DNA of 64,000 nucleotides from contig NZ_AUEY01000003.1 in assembly GCF_000426225.1 (NCBI RefSeq), positions 103,431-167,430 on the forward strand, given 5' to 3'. A program made the position numbers and the translations under genes. Within the stretch, counting starts at the first letter, position 1. The number at the start of each line of letters is the position of its first letter. Below are positions 46,840-54,695 of the stretch, piece by piece. The notes beneath the pieces were generated by a model. It did no database searches. It was not told the origin of the DNA and saw only the letters and a program-made list of their open reading frames with translations. The DNA is from Desulforegula conservatrix Mb1Pa (lineage in GTDB: Bacteria; Desulfobacterota; Desulfobacteria; Desulfobacterales; Desulforegulaceae).

Positions 46840-46905
46840 ATAGTTTCTGGGACTATTTCAAGCTGAATACGTCAAAAGGGACTCTTGCATAAGGAGAGAG
46901 CATAT

Positions 46906-47226
46906 ATGTGGAATGAACCAAGTAAAGAACGCCTTGGTGCAATACCCAAGCTTTATGCTACAGAGCATATACCAATTAAAGACAAGCTTATTCATCTGCA
47001 TTTTTTTATAGGGAACTGCGATTGGTTTATAGCTGAGTATGACGGAGATAACATCTTCTGGGGGTATACAATCTTAAACGGAGACCATGAATGTGCTGAA
47101 TGGGGCTATATTTCATTCAGTGAGCTTAAATCTATTAAGGCTGGTGGGTGGTGCGAGGTTGATTGTGTACTGGAAAAATATTGGCGGCCTAAAAAAGTAT
47201 CAGAAATACCGGTGATCAAAGTTTAA
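46906..47226 (+). CDS. DUF2958-like protein
   Basis: 106 residues from the ATG at 46906, which has AAGGAGAG upstream. The sequence PKLYATEHIPIKDKLIHLHF, CDWFIAEYDGDNIFWGY and WGYISFSELKSI follows the pattern of DUF2958 proteins found on plasmids and integrative elements: a leading PPLYATE-like motif, a W-x-x-x-E-x-DG-x-x-x-x-G motif and an S-x-x-EL motif. Function is unknown. Trp and acidic residues are frequent. No membrane or signal segment is present. Confidence 0.65.
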   Translation: MWNEPSKERLGAIPKLYATEHIPIKDKLIHLHFFIGNCDWFIAEYDGDNIFWGYTILNGDHECAEWGYISFSELKSIKAGGWCEVDCVLEKYWRPKKVSEIPVIKV

Positions 47227-47598
47227 GGTGGTCAAATGAGGCCAGTAATGCGGGAATACAAGCTCTATAAGTAAAACGGCAATGTATTCGAAAGCATTTA
47301 GATTAAAGTATGAAACCAGCACTCATATTATTGACTGGTTTAAAGTAAATGCTCGCATGAAACTTTTGATTTAAATTAGATACAACGAACGCTAAAACAA
47401 ATTGAAATCAAAATTTTTATTTATCTTTCATGAAAATTTGTCCAACATAATTATGCTAATTCTTTAAAATTTTCATTGAACTTTTTTTTTAAAAAAAAGA
47501 TAACTGGTTAATAATTTCTATACCGCTTCAATTAAAAGTTAATAGCCATTGAGCAATTTAGCTTATATTTTTGTATAATTATAAGGGGATGCATCGCT
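47227..47598. other. 372-bp AT-rich non-coding region
   Basis: A 12-codon reading frame behind AAGGTGG at 47236 is the only hint of coding. The rest is very AT-rich, with no palindromic repeat that I recognise. It probably holds the promoter of the TerB-like gene. Confidence 0.5.
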
Positions 47599-48345
47599 AT
47601 GGATAATAATAAAGAAGTAGCATTACGCTTGATAGAGTGTATGTTAATAATTTCATATAGTGATGGTCATTTAGATGAAAGTGAAATTGAAGTTATAATA
47701 AATATTGCTTCTCAAACATGGAATGGCTCTGATGATGATTTAAAAATGCTTATTCAGCAAGCTATTAAGAATATAGAAAACAACAACGATTCTCTATCAA
47801 GAAAAATGGATGATAATGCTGATTTTTTTTCTGGAATTCTCGATAGCGAAGGTAAAACCCAGCTTATAAATATTTTTGAAGAATTAATAAATGCTGATGG
47901 AAAAATAACAAAAGAAGAACTAAATTTATTCAACAAATTTCATGATAGAATACTGTGTCATCAGTATGATAAAAAAGTAAACAATCATGAAGGATATAAG
48001 GACTCATTAATAATATTTGGCGCTTCATTATTAGCTCTGCCATTTGGATTAGCTAATATAATTTCACCTCAATTAAGTTTTCTAATTGTAGCAGTTGCGG
48101 CTGGTTATATTATATGGGATAAATTTTTCAGGAGAAGATGCTCTGTTTGTTGTTCAAAACGTAACATTCTTTTTGATGAACAAGAACTTGACAGATGGCT
48201 GGGGCGAAAAACTGTATATGAAAAAACTGCTAGTGGAAAAACTAAATCTAAAAATGTTCAAACAACATACATGAAAATAAAGAGATTCTATAGATGCAAT
48301 GATTGTGCTTATGAGTGGGCAATAATTTCAAATGAGGAAAAATAA
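47599..48345 (+). CDS. TerB-like membrane protein with C-terminal zinc ribbon
   Basis: 248 residues. The N-terminal half (about 1-115) has two TerB/DjlA-like helical acidic repeats: ISYSDGHLDESEIEVI and LINADGKITKEELNLF, each with the D-G-x-(L/I) metal-site pattern. A hydrophobic hairpin at about 136-172 (LIIFGASLLALPFGLA and LSFLIVAVAAGYIIW) anchors it. The C-terminal part has RRRCSVCCSKRN and FYRCNDCAYEW, a four-Cys zinc ribbon. AAGGGGAT precedes the ATG. TerB-like domains occur in stress and phage-response loci. Here the gene stands alone in the element's cargo, and its role is unknown. Confidence 0.7.
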   Translation: MDNNKEVALRLIECMLIISYSDGHLDESEIEVIINIASQTWNGSDDDLKMLIQQAIKNIENNNDSLSRKMDDNADFFSGILDSEGKTQLINIFEELINADGKITKEELNLFNKFHDRILCHQYDKKVNNHEGYKDSLIIFGASLLALPFGLANIISPQLSFLIVAVAAGYIIWDKFFRRRCSVCCSKRNILFDEQELDRWLGRKTVYEKTASGKTKSKNVQTTYMKIKRFYRCNDCAYEWAIISNEEK

Positions 48346-48512
48346 ATTTTAACCATAGTCTGCATAGGCCAAGCTCATAGTCAGGTTAATCTATTGCAAA
48401 AGCCAGTATCAGCAATAATTTTTGATTAATAGAAGCTTCGGCGTCCCGCATGCATCAATTTTTTTTTGAAGAGTAAGCTACTTTAGCAACCATTAGATTT
48501 TCAAATGACACA

Positions 48513-48783
48513 TCAATTCTCTGCTGGTGGTTTAAGCCTACCTCCTGCGTTCAAGTCTGATCCTGAATAATCAGGATCAAATCTCAGAAAGTACAGAGCC
48601 TTATATAAACACCGTTAGGATTTCTGAAATTGTCATATTCTGTTTTTTGCGGATGAGAGCGTTCAATACATCGCTTAAGATAATTATTTCAGGACGGTCT
48701 TTATATGTTTTGCTTGGAGAGCAACGGAAATATAAATCAAGAGCGAGAATAAGCTCGTCTCTCGTCCATTTAGGGTTTCTCAT
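48513..48783 (-). pseudogene. Frameshifted N-terminal part of a McrA-like HNH restriction nuclease
   Basis: The head domain can be read in three frames in a row. Frame A: MRNPKWTRDELILALDLYFR and RPEIIILSDVLNAL. Frame B: SHPQKTEYDNFRNPNGVYIR then LC. Frame C: FLRFDPDYSGSDLNAGGRLK then PPAEN. Joined, they give the standard N-terminal module of methyl-specific HNH nucleases (WTRDELILALDLY, FRNPNGVYMKLCNFLRFDP). At least two single-base indels have occurred, and the HNH nuclease domain is gone. It is a decayed restriction gene in the element. Confidence 0.75.
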
Positions 48784-49469
48784 ATTGATTATCCAGCTGA
48801 GTTATTTTTTAAACTGATTGTAGCCAAAGCACATTGAAAAAAGTGCAAAGAGAACGCAGCAAAATGGGCGAGAACACGACAGAGGCTGTTACCAAATACA
48901 AATTACAGTTAAACATGCATGAATGCGATCTCGCCCGGATGATCTTGTTACTAAAGTATAAGCCAAAGGCTGCATTGCGCAACAACTGCGTTTATGCATT
49001 TTTTCGCTTTTCATAAACCCGTATATATACTCAACCACAGCAAAACCTTATTTCCTTAAAATCTGAATAATCAAGCCTGCTTCACTCATTCAATACAATG
49101 ACTTCATTTTTTAAGTTTTTATCACCGGTATCGAACCACCAGATCATACAGTCAACACAGATATCACTTCTCTTCAGGGCTATACCCATCTGTATTTATA
49201 AATCGTAAAAGATATAGACTTTTAAATATTTCTATTAATCTATCATCTATTGAGATATAATAAAATATTAGGCTAAAGATATAGGATGTGATTACATTAA
49301 TAATAGCTATTAGAATTTTTTTTTCATATGAAAACTTTATCAAGATATCAGTATCAACGTTGTAAACATGGAACTGTTTCAGGCTACGTTTCATGTATAT
49401 TCTAAACAATGGCGCAATAGACAGTTGCACTTACAACACATTTGCGAAAGAAAAACGAAAGGGATAAGT

Positions 49470-49757
49470 ATGACTTTTAGCAAGGAATGTCAGGAATATC
49501 ACTTGACACCTAACGGGTGGGTAGAGGGTTCATTTAAGGGCGATACATTGGGTTCGGGTGCCACAAAAGAAATTGCAGCACCAGATGATCGAGTTCTCAC
49601 AATCTTCTGCTATGATGAACGTCCTTCACTTCACTCAAAGCCATTCTATCATGATAAAGTGGTTTGGGAAATTGCCGACAAAGCTGTTATCAGCCAATTA
49701 CAAATATCATTTGGTAAGAAGCCTGATTGGTTCGGATACAAAAAGATGAAGAAATAA
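49470..49757 (+). CDS. Small hypothetical protein
   Basis: 95 residues from the ATG at 49470, which has AAAGGGA upstream. It begins MTFSKECQEYHLTPNGWVEG and contains PDDRVLTIFCYDERPSLHSK and WFGYKKMKK. There is no signal or membrane segment. I do not recognise a family. The base composition is less extreme than its surroundings, and the codon pattern looks genuine. An in-frame reading continues upstream to 49368 without a ribosome-binding site. A further 34 codons are open straight after the stop (GYEDGYMGHATANELHVLTS), so the gene may be a shortened form of a longer one. Confidence 0.5.
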   Translation: MTFSKECQEYHLTPNGWVEGSFKGDTLGSGATKEIAAPDDRVLTIFCYDERPSLHSKPFYHDKVVWEIADKAVISQLQISFGKKPDWFGYKKMKK

Positions 49758-50196
49758 TTCGGCTATGAGGACGGGTACATGGGCCATGCCACCGCCAATG
49801 AGCTGCATGTGTTGACATCGCATAGCTCTCCGTTAAAAGTCGAAAAGGGAAATTTGCGCATTTAAAAGAAAATCATATTCCAACGCGCAGAACGTGGCGC
49901 TTACATCTCAAGTAGGCGGTGTGTGCCTTGTTGTGAACAGATCAGCTTTTTTACTAGAAGCAAGGTAAAAGCTACAAGAACTATGATATAGCTCAAATAT
50001 ACCCATTAAATCCATCTACTGAAGAAACTGAACTGTTAAAAATGACGTGAACTTATCTATGTAAATGATGAGAACAATGTCATTCCTCTTTGCCTGGCAT
50101 GGCAAGTTTGACAAGCCTAGAACTGAAGAATAATAACGGCCCATAGTGAAATGCAGAAGATCATTATAAAATTTTAATAATTATTAAGCATACTTT
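49758..50196. other. 439-bp intergenic region with a possible gene remnant
   Basis: The first 105 bp are open in the frame of the preceding gene after its stop (MGHATANELHVLTSHSSPLK), and look like coding remnant. The remaining 330 bp show no gene and no clear regulatory element. Confidence 0.4.
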
Positions 50197-51156
50197 ATGA
50201 GATTAAAAACACTTGTAGCATCTATCGTTGGTAGTATTTTATTATTGAATTTTTTTTTATTATCTTTTGCTAATGCTCAAATTGACTGTGCTAAGATTAA
50301 AAATTATAAAGATTTAAGAAAACAAGGGGGGTGCGATGGAGAGATTCACCATTTGATAGAGAAACGGTTTGCTGACATTTTTGGAGTTGACCCAGATATC
50401 ATTCCTTCTATTTGTCTCACTAAAGAAGAACACAGAAGCTATACCAATAAATGGAGAGAATATATCCCATATGGTAAAGAATATAATAATTTATCAATAC
50501 AAACAATAATCAAAGTATTTACTGAGATTTATAATGATAATCCATGTATTATCAAAAAATTACTTAAATTTTTAGAAAAAAATTTAGAAAAGAAAATTGG
50601 GTCAAAACTCTACAAAAAACTAATCCAAAGAATCCCCAAGTTATTTCCACAAAATGCAATAGAGCCTATTATCAGAAGAATTTATATTATAGTTTTTTGG
50701 TATGAGGTGTATAGCTTTTTTCCACAATTTGATGAAAATTTTTGTTCAGATGCCAATGTTATCAAAGCAGAAGAATTATTTGCCGAAAGCCAAATTTTAG
50801 CTCAGGACAACAAACAGGAGGCTATAAAAAAATTAAGTGGCTCATATTTTTTTATAGGCTACGCTGTCTATAAAAAAATGGAAACATACATTTCATCACC
50901 CAGTAAAGAAGTAGTGAATGTTTTTACTGAAAAAAAAGAGTTTTATTCTAAATGGGCAATAGAACTTTTTAAAAAATCATTAGAGTTAGACTCTAATAAT
51001 CCTTATACTTATTTATATTTAGGAAATACATATAGTGCTATAGGGAGCAAAAATGATGCTGTTGTGAATTACCAAAAATCAATTCATTATTTTAAACAAC
51101 AAGGTGATACTAAATTTTCAGAACCAATAGAAAAAATGATTATCAACTTGAAATGA
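50197..51156 (+). CDS. Exported HNH/EndoVII-type nuclease-like protein with TPR repeats
   Basis: 319 residues. A signal peptide ends near residue 28 (FANAQIDC). The next 80 residues read CDGEIHHLIEKRFADIFGVD then SICLTKEEHRSYTNKWREYI and PYG. The IHHLIEKRF and LTKEEH-x-x-x-T-x-x-W pattern is that of HNH/EndoVII-superfamily nuclease toxins of polymorphic toxin systems (HHH type). The C-terminal third contains TPR-like helices (AIELFKKSLELDSNNPYTYL and YLGNTYSAIGSKNDAVVNYQ). An N-terminal nuclease with C-terminal TPRs and a Sec signal is unlike standard C-terminal toxin modules. It could be a secreted effector or a domesticated relative. Activity is not proven. Confidence 0.65.
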   Translation: MRLKTLVASIVGSILLLNFFLLSFANAQIDCAKIKNYKDLRKQGGCDGEIHHLIEKRFADIFGVDPDIIPSICLTKEEHRSYTNKWREYIPYGKEYNNLSIQTIIKVFTEIYNDNPCIIKKLLKFLEKNLEKKIGSKLYKKLIQRIPKLFPQNAIEPIIRRIYIIVFWYEVYSFFPQFDENFCSDANVIKAEELFAESQILAQDNKQEAIKKLSGSYFFIGYAVYKKMETYISSPSKEVVNVFTEKKEFYSKWAIELFKKSLELDSNNPYTYLYLGNTYSAIGSKNDAVVNYQKSIHYFKQQGDTKFSEPIEKMIINLK

Positions 51157-51201
51157 TATCTAATTGTGAGTCTAATGATTTCGGTTATAAAAGAGGTCTG
51201 T

Positions 51202-51741
51202 ATGAAAAGTAGACTATTATCAGCATTACTTATGTTTTTTTTATTATTTTCGAATAGCAATTATGCATTAAGTGAGATCCGTGAAGATGAGTTTAATAAA
51301 TACAGCAATCAATTTTTAGATGATTTAAATGCTATTTATGAATATCAAAATAGAACTTTTTTGCAAAGACACAAATGGAAACTTATTGGTGGAGCAATCG
51401 TTATCACAGGAGCAGTTATAACAGTTGCAACAATGGGAGCTGGAGCTCCGGCAGGAGCATCGTTGGTTGCTGGAGGATCAACAGTTGCAGCAACAGGCGG
51501 TGTAATAACTGCTGCTGCTGGTGGAACAGTTGTTGTAATGGGTACATCATTATCTTCTCCAGGGTCTGACTTTTATAAATGGTTAGATTCAAGAAAGATA
51601 ATTCTGACTCAAGCTGACCTAAATAGTGTAGATCAAGCAATACAAGCAAAGCACCAAGAAATAATGCAAGCTGACTCAATTGAGAATGCACAAAAAATGA
51701 TAACTGATATTGCAATTACCACAATATCACAACACCGCTAA
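51202..51741 (+). CDS. Exported glycine/alanine-rich membrane-associated protein
   Basis: 179 residues from the ATG at 51202 (GAGG upstream). A signal peptide covers about 1-24. A helical stretch follows, then a long Gly/Ala/Val/Thr-rich hydrophobic region at about 60-115 (GGAIVITGAVITVATMGAGA, AGGSTVAATGGVITAAAGGT) that can form one or two membrane helices. A C-terminal helical tail ends the protein. It begins 46 bp after the nuclease-like gene and shares its AT-rich codon use, so the two may be co-transcribed. A partner or membrane-inserting role is possible. No family is recognised. Confidence 0.6.
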   Translation: MKSRLLSALLMFFLLFSNSNYALSEIREDEFNKYSNQFLDDLNAIYEYQNRTFLQRHKWKLIGGAIVITGAVITVATMGAGAPAGASLVAGGSTVAATGGVITAAAGGTVVVMGTSLSSPGSDFYKWLDSRKIILTQADLNSVDQAIQAKHQEIMQADSIENAQKMITDIAITTISQHR

Positions 51742-51835
51742 TATGCTCATTGCTATATATGATTCTATAAAAAGCTGGTTTTTGATTTTGTAGCATGGAA
51801 ATAGGACGTGGCAAATAGGCGTTTATAAGGTATAA

Positions 51836-52330
51836 ATGACGGATACTAAATCTCAAAAGATCAGAAAACAAATATATGATCTGACAATTGAAGACTTGCA
51901 GACATTTTCAATATGGGAGTTTTGTTCTGATGAAGAAGGTTTTAATGAACAAGATGAGTGTACTGTCAGGCCAAAAAGCAACAATCATTTTGAGTATGTA
52001 AACAAGCTTATTTGCTTGACCTCTTATACTTTTAATAATGGTAATAGTTATTTAGGCTACATTACCCCTTCATTAAATATGCAAGAAGCTCAACCACATA
52101 TAATTATAAATAGTCAATTGACTATGCAATTTTGGTTTGGAATAAATAAGCCTAATATCTTAGTAATTGAAAAAAATTTCAATCAAATAGACTGTAAATT
52201 ATCTGAGGTATTCCCAATATCATGGAGGATTATCCCCATCATTCATGGATTGCCCTTTAAAGGCGTTATAGATGATTTTTATTATTTAAATGATGATTTT
52301 CAAATTTCACGGTTGTCTACAAAAAAATAA
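51836..52330 (+). CDS. Possible immunity-type protein
   Basis: 164 residues, cytoplasmic, acidic. The N-terminal part (IRKQIYDLTIEDLQTFSIWE then FCSDEEGFNEQDECTVRP) resembles small proteins encoded beside polymorphic toxins, with the recurring pattern DLT-x-EDL-x-x-x-x-x-WEF-x-x-DEEG and QDE-x-TVRP. AAGG precedes the ATG. It lies 94 bp behind the glycine-rich gene and 680 bp behind the nuclease-like gene. An immunity role is an inference from this pattern and position; a direct toxin-antitoxin pairing is unproven. Confidence 0.5.
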   Translation: MTDTKSQKIRKQIYDLTIEDLQTFSIWEFCSDEEGFNEQDECTVRPKSNNHFEYVNKLICLTSYTFNNGNSYLGYITPSLNMQEAQPHIIINSQLTMQFWFGINKPNILVIEKNFNQIDCKLSEVFPISWRIIPIIHGLPFKGVIDDFYYLNDDFQISRLSTKK

Positions 52331-52682
52331 TTGAAAGCAGTTGTTAACGGACTCTACGGAGTAGAGAGTTTGCTATATTAGGATATTTTTATTGAACTTC
52401 AGATATGAATATAGATATAAAAAAAGTGTTATCAATACGCAAAAGTTGAGTAAACGTAATATTTGCGTTTATAAGCCTCTGCCGTAAGAGAAAAGCTTAT
52501 ACAGCGACGTCAAGACTCTTTAGGCAAATGCTTGCATAATAAATATGAACACGGCCTCGCATGTCTGACAGCTATAATTAACACAATCTAAACCACCTGA
52601 ACAATTTATTTGTTTCCTCCTCCAACCTTTGATAAACAAAAGTTCTTGATCTCAATAATCACCCCTGTAATTAGGAATACAT
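52331..52682. other. 352-bp region with a structured hairpin, no gene
   Basis: AT-rich with one strong hairpin at 52470-52501, given separately. The segment GCGTTTATAAGC is echoed in the GCGTTTA strings near 48950 and 53391. Nothing coding is seen. Confidence 0.5.
52470..52501. repeat. Branched hairpin upstream of the thermonuclease gene
   Basis: TATAAGC (52470-52476) pairs with GCTTATA (52495-52501), and inside it CTCT pairs with AGAG around GCCGTA, with AAAA as a one-sided bulge. No U-run follows. The shape could be a structured site of a mobile element, but no integron-type core is complete. Confidence 0.5.
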
Positions 52683-53354
52683 ATGAAAAGAATACTGACC
52701 ACAAGCTGGCTTTTACTTCTGATTTTTATCTCATCCCCTGTATTTGCTCTTGAAGGCAAGGTCGTTGGCATATCTGACGGTGATACCGTAACAGTCCTAA
52801 CCCCCGAAAAGCAGCAGATAAAAGTAAGGTTATACGGAGTCGATTGCCCTGAATCGCATCAGGACTATGGGCAGAAGGCAAAACAGTTCACGTCTGATCT
52901 TGTATTTAGCAAGACAGTTGATCTCGAAAAGATTGATACTGACAGATATGGCCGTACAGTCGGCGTTATAAAAGTTGGCAATACTGTGCTGAATGAAGAA
53001 CTGCTGAAAAACGGTTTCGCCTGGTACTATGGACAGTACTGCAAAAAGCCTTTCTGTTCTCAGTGGCAGCAGCTTGAATCTCAAGCAAAAAGTAAGAAAG
53101 CTGGACTATGGGCAGGTAATAGCCCGGTTGCGCCGTGGGATTTCAGAAAGAATAAAAGAGCTGGTGATGAAAGCTCTGATAAAGCACAAAGCAATCAGCA
53201 GATCGCAGCAGGCTTTAACGGTAATACGAAGTCTATGGTATTTCATCAGGCATCTTGCAAGAATTACGATTGCAAAAACTGTTCTGAGCATTTTGCTTCA
53301 AGGGATGAAGCTATCAAGGCTGGGTATAAGCCTTGCGGGGTCTGTAAGCCTTAA
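52683..53354 (+). CDS. Exported thermonuclease (SNase-like) with Ada-type Cys cluster
   Basis: 223 residues. The signal peptide is 1-22 (PVFA). The SNase OB-fold domain (about 24-145) has ISDGDTVTV, RLYGVDCPE with Arg49 and Glu57, and DRYGRTVGVI with Arg91, which match the catalytic Arg-Glu-Arg set of staphylococcal nuclease. The C-terminal 40 residues have HQASCKNYDCKNC and YKPCGVCKP, the four-Cys metal site of Ada-like zinc modules. It would cut DNA or RNA outside the cytoplasm. AGGA precedes the ATG. It is the last cargo gene before the tRNA remnant. Confidence 0.9.
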   Translation: MKRILTTSWLLLLIFISSPVFALEGKVVGISDGDTVTVLTPEKQQIKVRLYGVDCPESHQDYGQKAKQFTSDLVFSKTVDLEKIDTDRYGRTVGVIKVGNTVLNEELLKNGFAWYYGQYCKKPFCSQWQQLESQAKSKKAGLWAGNSPVAPWDFRKNKRAGDESSDKAQSNQQIAAGFNGNTKSMVFHQASCKNYDCKNCSEHFASRDEAIKAGYKPCGVCKP

Positions 53355-53377
53355 GGCGTGTGATTTATAAAACGATG

Positions 53378-53416
53378 AAAAACGCAAATAATGCGTTTAC
53401 ACAGTTTGCGTTTTTT
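53378..53416 (+). terminator. Terminator after the thermonuclease gene
   Basis: AAAAACGCAAA (53378-53388) pairs with TTTGCGTTTTT (53405-53415) and continues into T residues. It lies 24 bp beyond the stop codon. Confidence 0.75.
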
Positions 53417-53434
53417 AACTGATGTATAGTGCTT

Positions 53435-53485
53435 GAAAGACTACGAATCCTTAGGTCGCAGGTTCGACTACTGCCTTGCGCCACT
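53435..53485 (+). pseudogene. 3'-half remnant of tRNA-Arg (anticodon ACG)
   Basis: The sequence GACTACGAATCCTTAGGTCG then CAGGTTCGACTACTGC folds as anticodon arm and T arm. The anticodon loop CTACGAA reads ACG, the 5-bp anticodon stem has one mismatch, and the T loop TTCGACT is canonical, with one mismatch at the base of the T stem. The 3' acceptor strand follows (CTTGCGCCACT). There is no D arm or 5' acceptor strand. Such 3' tRNA fragments are typical att-site copies left by integrative elements. Confidence 0.7.
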
Positions 53486-53494
53486 AAAAATATA

Positions 53495-53527
53495 AAGCCT
53501 GAGCATTTTTTGCTCAGGCTTTTTTAT
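53495..53527 (+). terminator. Strong Rho-independent terminator behind the tRNA remnant
   Basis: AAGCCTGAGCA (53495-53505) pairs perfectly with TGCTCAGGCTT (53511-53521) around TTTTT and is followed by TTTTATTTT. It probably came along with the tRNA gene. Confidence 0.9.
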
Positions 53528-53868
53528 TTTGCTCCGGTCGGATTCTGGTCGTTTGGATTCACATTTAGATTAAGATTCGCCGACCATGCAGGATGCTTAA
53601 ATTAATTCTGGTTCCAACCTGACGCCTAATAGATTGCGCAGTATTTTCGTTGTGACACTCACATAATTATCAAATGGCTGTATTGACATGACTAAAAAAT
53701 AGTGAATATTGTAAAGCGGCGAGCGCTTTGGCACCATTTTGCGTCTGCTTTGGCACCACTGCCGCATGAATTGAATAAAAAAAGCCCGTCTGATTGCCTG
53801 TCAAAAATATGTCGATTATTACAGCCCTGACCAGAAAAAATTAAAACAACTGACCAGGGCTTGATTTA

Positions 53869-54633
53869 TCAATAATTTGTGAAGATCAGTTCTTTTCCCT
53901 CTGTGGCACTTTTTTGAGAGACAGAATATCTCAGCTTAACTTCCAGCTGTTTGAAGTCCTTGAACACTTCACGAATTTCAGGCAGGTCGTTTATGGTCAG
54001 AAGGAACTTGCCTTTCACGCCTCCAAGTATCCCGGCCATTTCCTTATAATCATCCAGAACCATATTATGGTTGTAGTATGGGGCTTTATAATAAGGTGGG
54101 TCAATAAAAAAGAAGGTGTCGGGCCTGTAGTATCTGGCCACAAGATTCTGCCACGGAAGATGCTCAACAACACACCCGGACAACCGCATGTGAACCTGGG
54201 ACATTTCCTCCTCAAGCCTGATTATGTTGATTTTGCCAGCCCTTCCAGGAGACACCCCGAACGATCTGTTTCTAACTCTGCCACCGTAGCAAAGCCTCTG
54301 TGTATAATAATATCTGGCGGCTTTCTGTATATCGGTCAGGCCGCCTGTTTCAAGCTGGCTTTTCCATTCTTCAAACATCTGCCTTGAAGTTAAAAGCCAT
54401 TTAAACTGCTTTAAAAACTCTTCTAAATGATTCTGGACTACCCGATAAAAGGATATAAGTTCTCCGTCCAGATCATTGAGAACTTCAGATTTTGAAAGCA
54501 TCGGGTCTTTTTTGAAAAACACCCAACCGGCTCCTGTGCATACTTCGCAGTATGTTTCATGCTCCGGCAACATCGAGATGATCTGGGCAGCAAGTCTTGA
54601 TTTGCCGCCCACGTAGGCCATGGGACTGTTCAT
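53869..54633 (-). CDS. D12-class DNA adenine N6-methyltransferase (phage)
   Basis: 254 residues from the ATG at 54633 with AAGGA upstream. SAM-binding motif near the N-terminus (MAYVGGKSRLAAQI, then ETYCEVCTGAGWVFF), catalytic DPPY in FFIDPPYYKAPYY near residue 180, and a C-terminal recognition part. It methylates adenine in DNA, which would shield phage DNA from restriction. It is the last gene of the tail module and points the same way. The recognition site cannot be read from sequence. An upstream extension to 54708 is not supported. Confidence 0.92.
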   Translation of the reverse strand: MNSPMAYVGGKSRLAAQIISMLPEHETYCEVCTGAGWVFFKKDPMLSKSEVLNDLDGELISFYRVVQNHLEEFLKQFKWLLTSRQMFEEWKSQLETGGLTDIQKAARYYYTQRLCYGGRVRNRSFGVSPGRAGKINIIRLEEEMSQVHMRLSGCVVEHLPWQNLVARYYRPDTFFFIDPPYYKAPYYNHNMVLDDYKEMAGILGGVKGKFLLTINDLPEIREVFKDFKQLEVKLRYSVSQKSATEGKELIFTNY

Positions 54634-54695
54634 AAAATCCTTATATATATGGTACTCAATAACTAAAAAAACTGCAAAATGCAGCAGCTTTACAT

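Larger units (their letters stand above)
53355..53868. other. 514-bp junction region: terminators and tRNA remnant, otherwise no gene
   Basis: Contains the thermonuclease terminator, the tRNA-Arg 3' remnant and its terminator (separate entries). From 53540 to 53868 there is only non-coding DNA, with a GCCCTG...CAGGGC inverted repeat at about 53824-53862 that may end the methylase transcript. Composition changes from AT-rich cargo to phage-like here. Confidence 0.6.

Noticed and set aside
48834..49016. 60-codon plus-strand frame after the restriction pseudogene
   Set aside because: No ribosome-binding site or family; the product looks random.
49164..49430. 88-codon minus-strand frame with a hydrophobic segment
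   Set aside because: No ribosome-binding site, AT-driven composition and overlap with the upstream region of the next gene; not supportable as a gene.
53435..53485. Intact tRNA-Arg gene
   Set aside because: Only the 3' half can be folded; the D arm and 5' acceptor strand are absent, so it is listed as a remnant.
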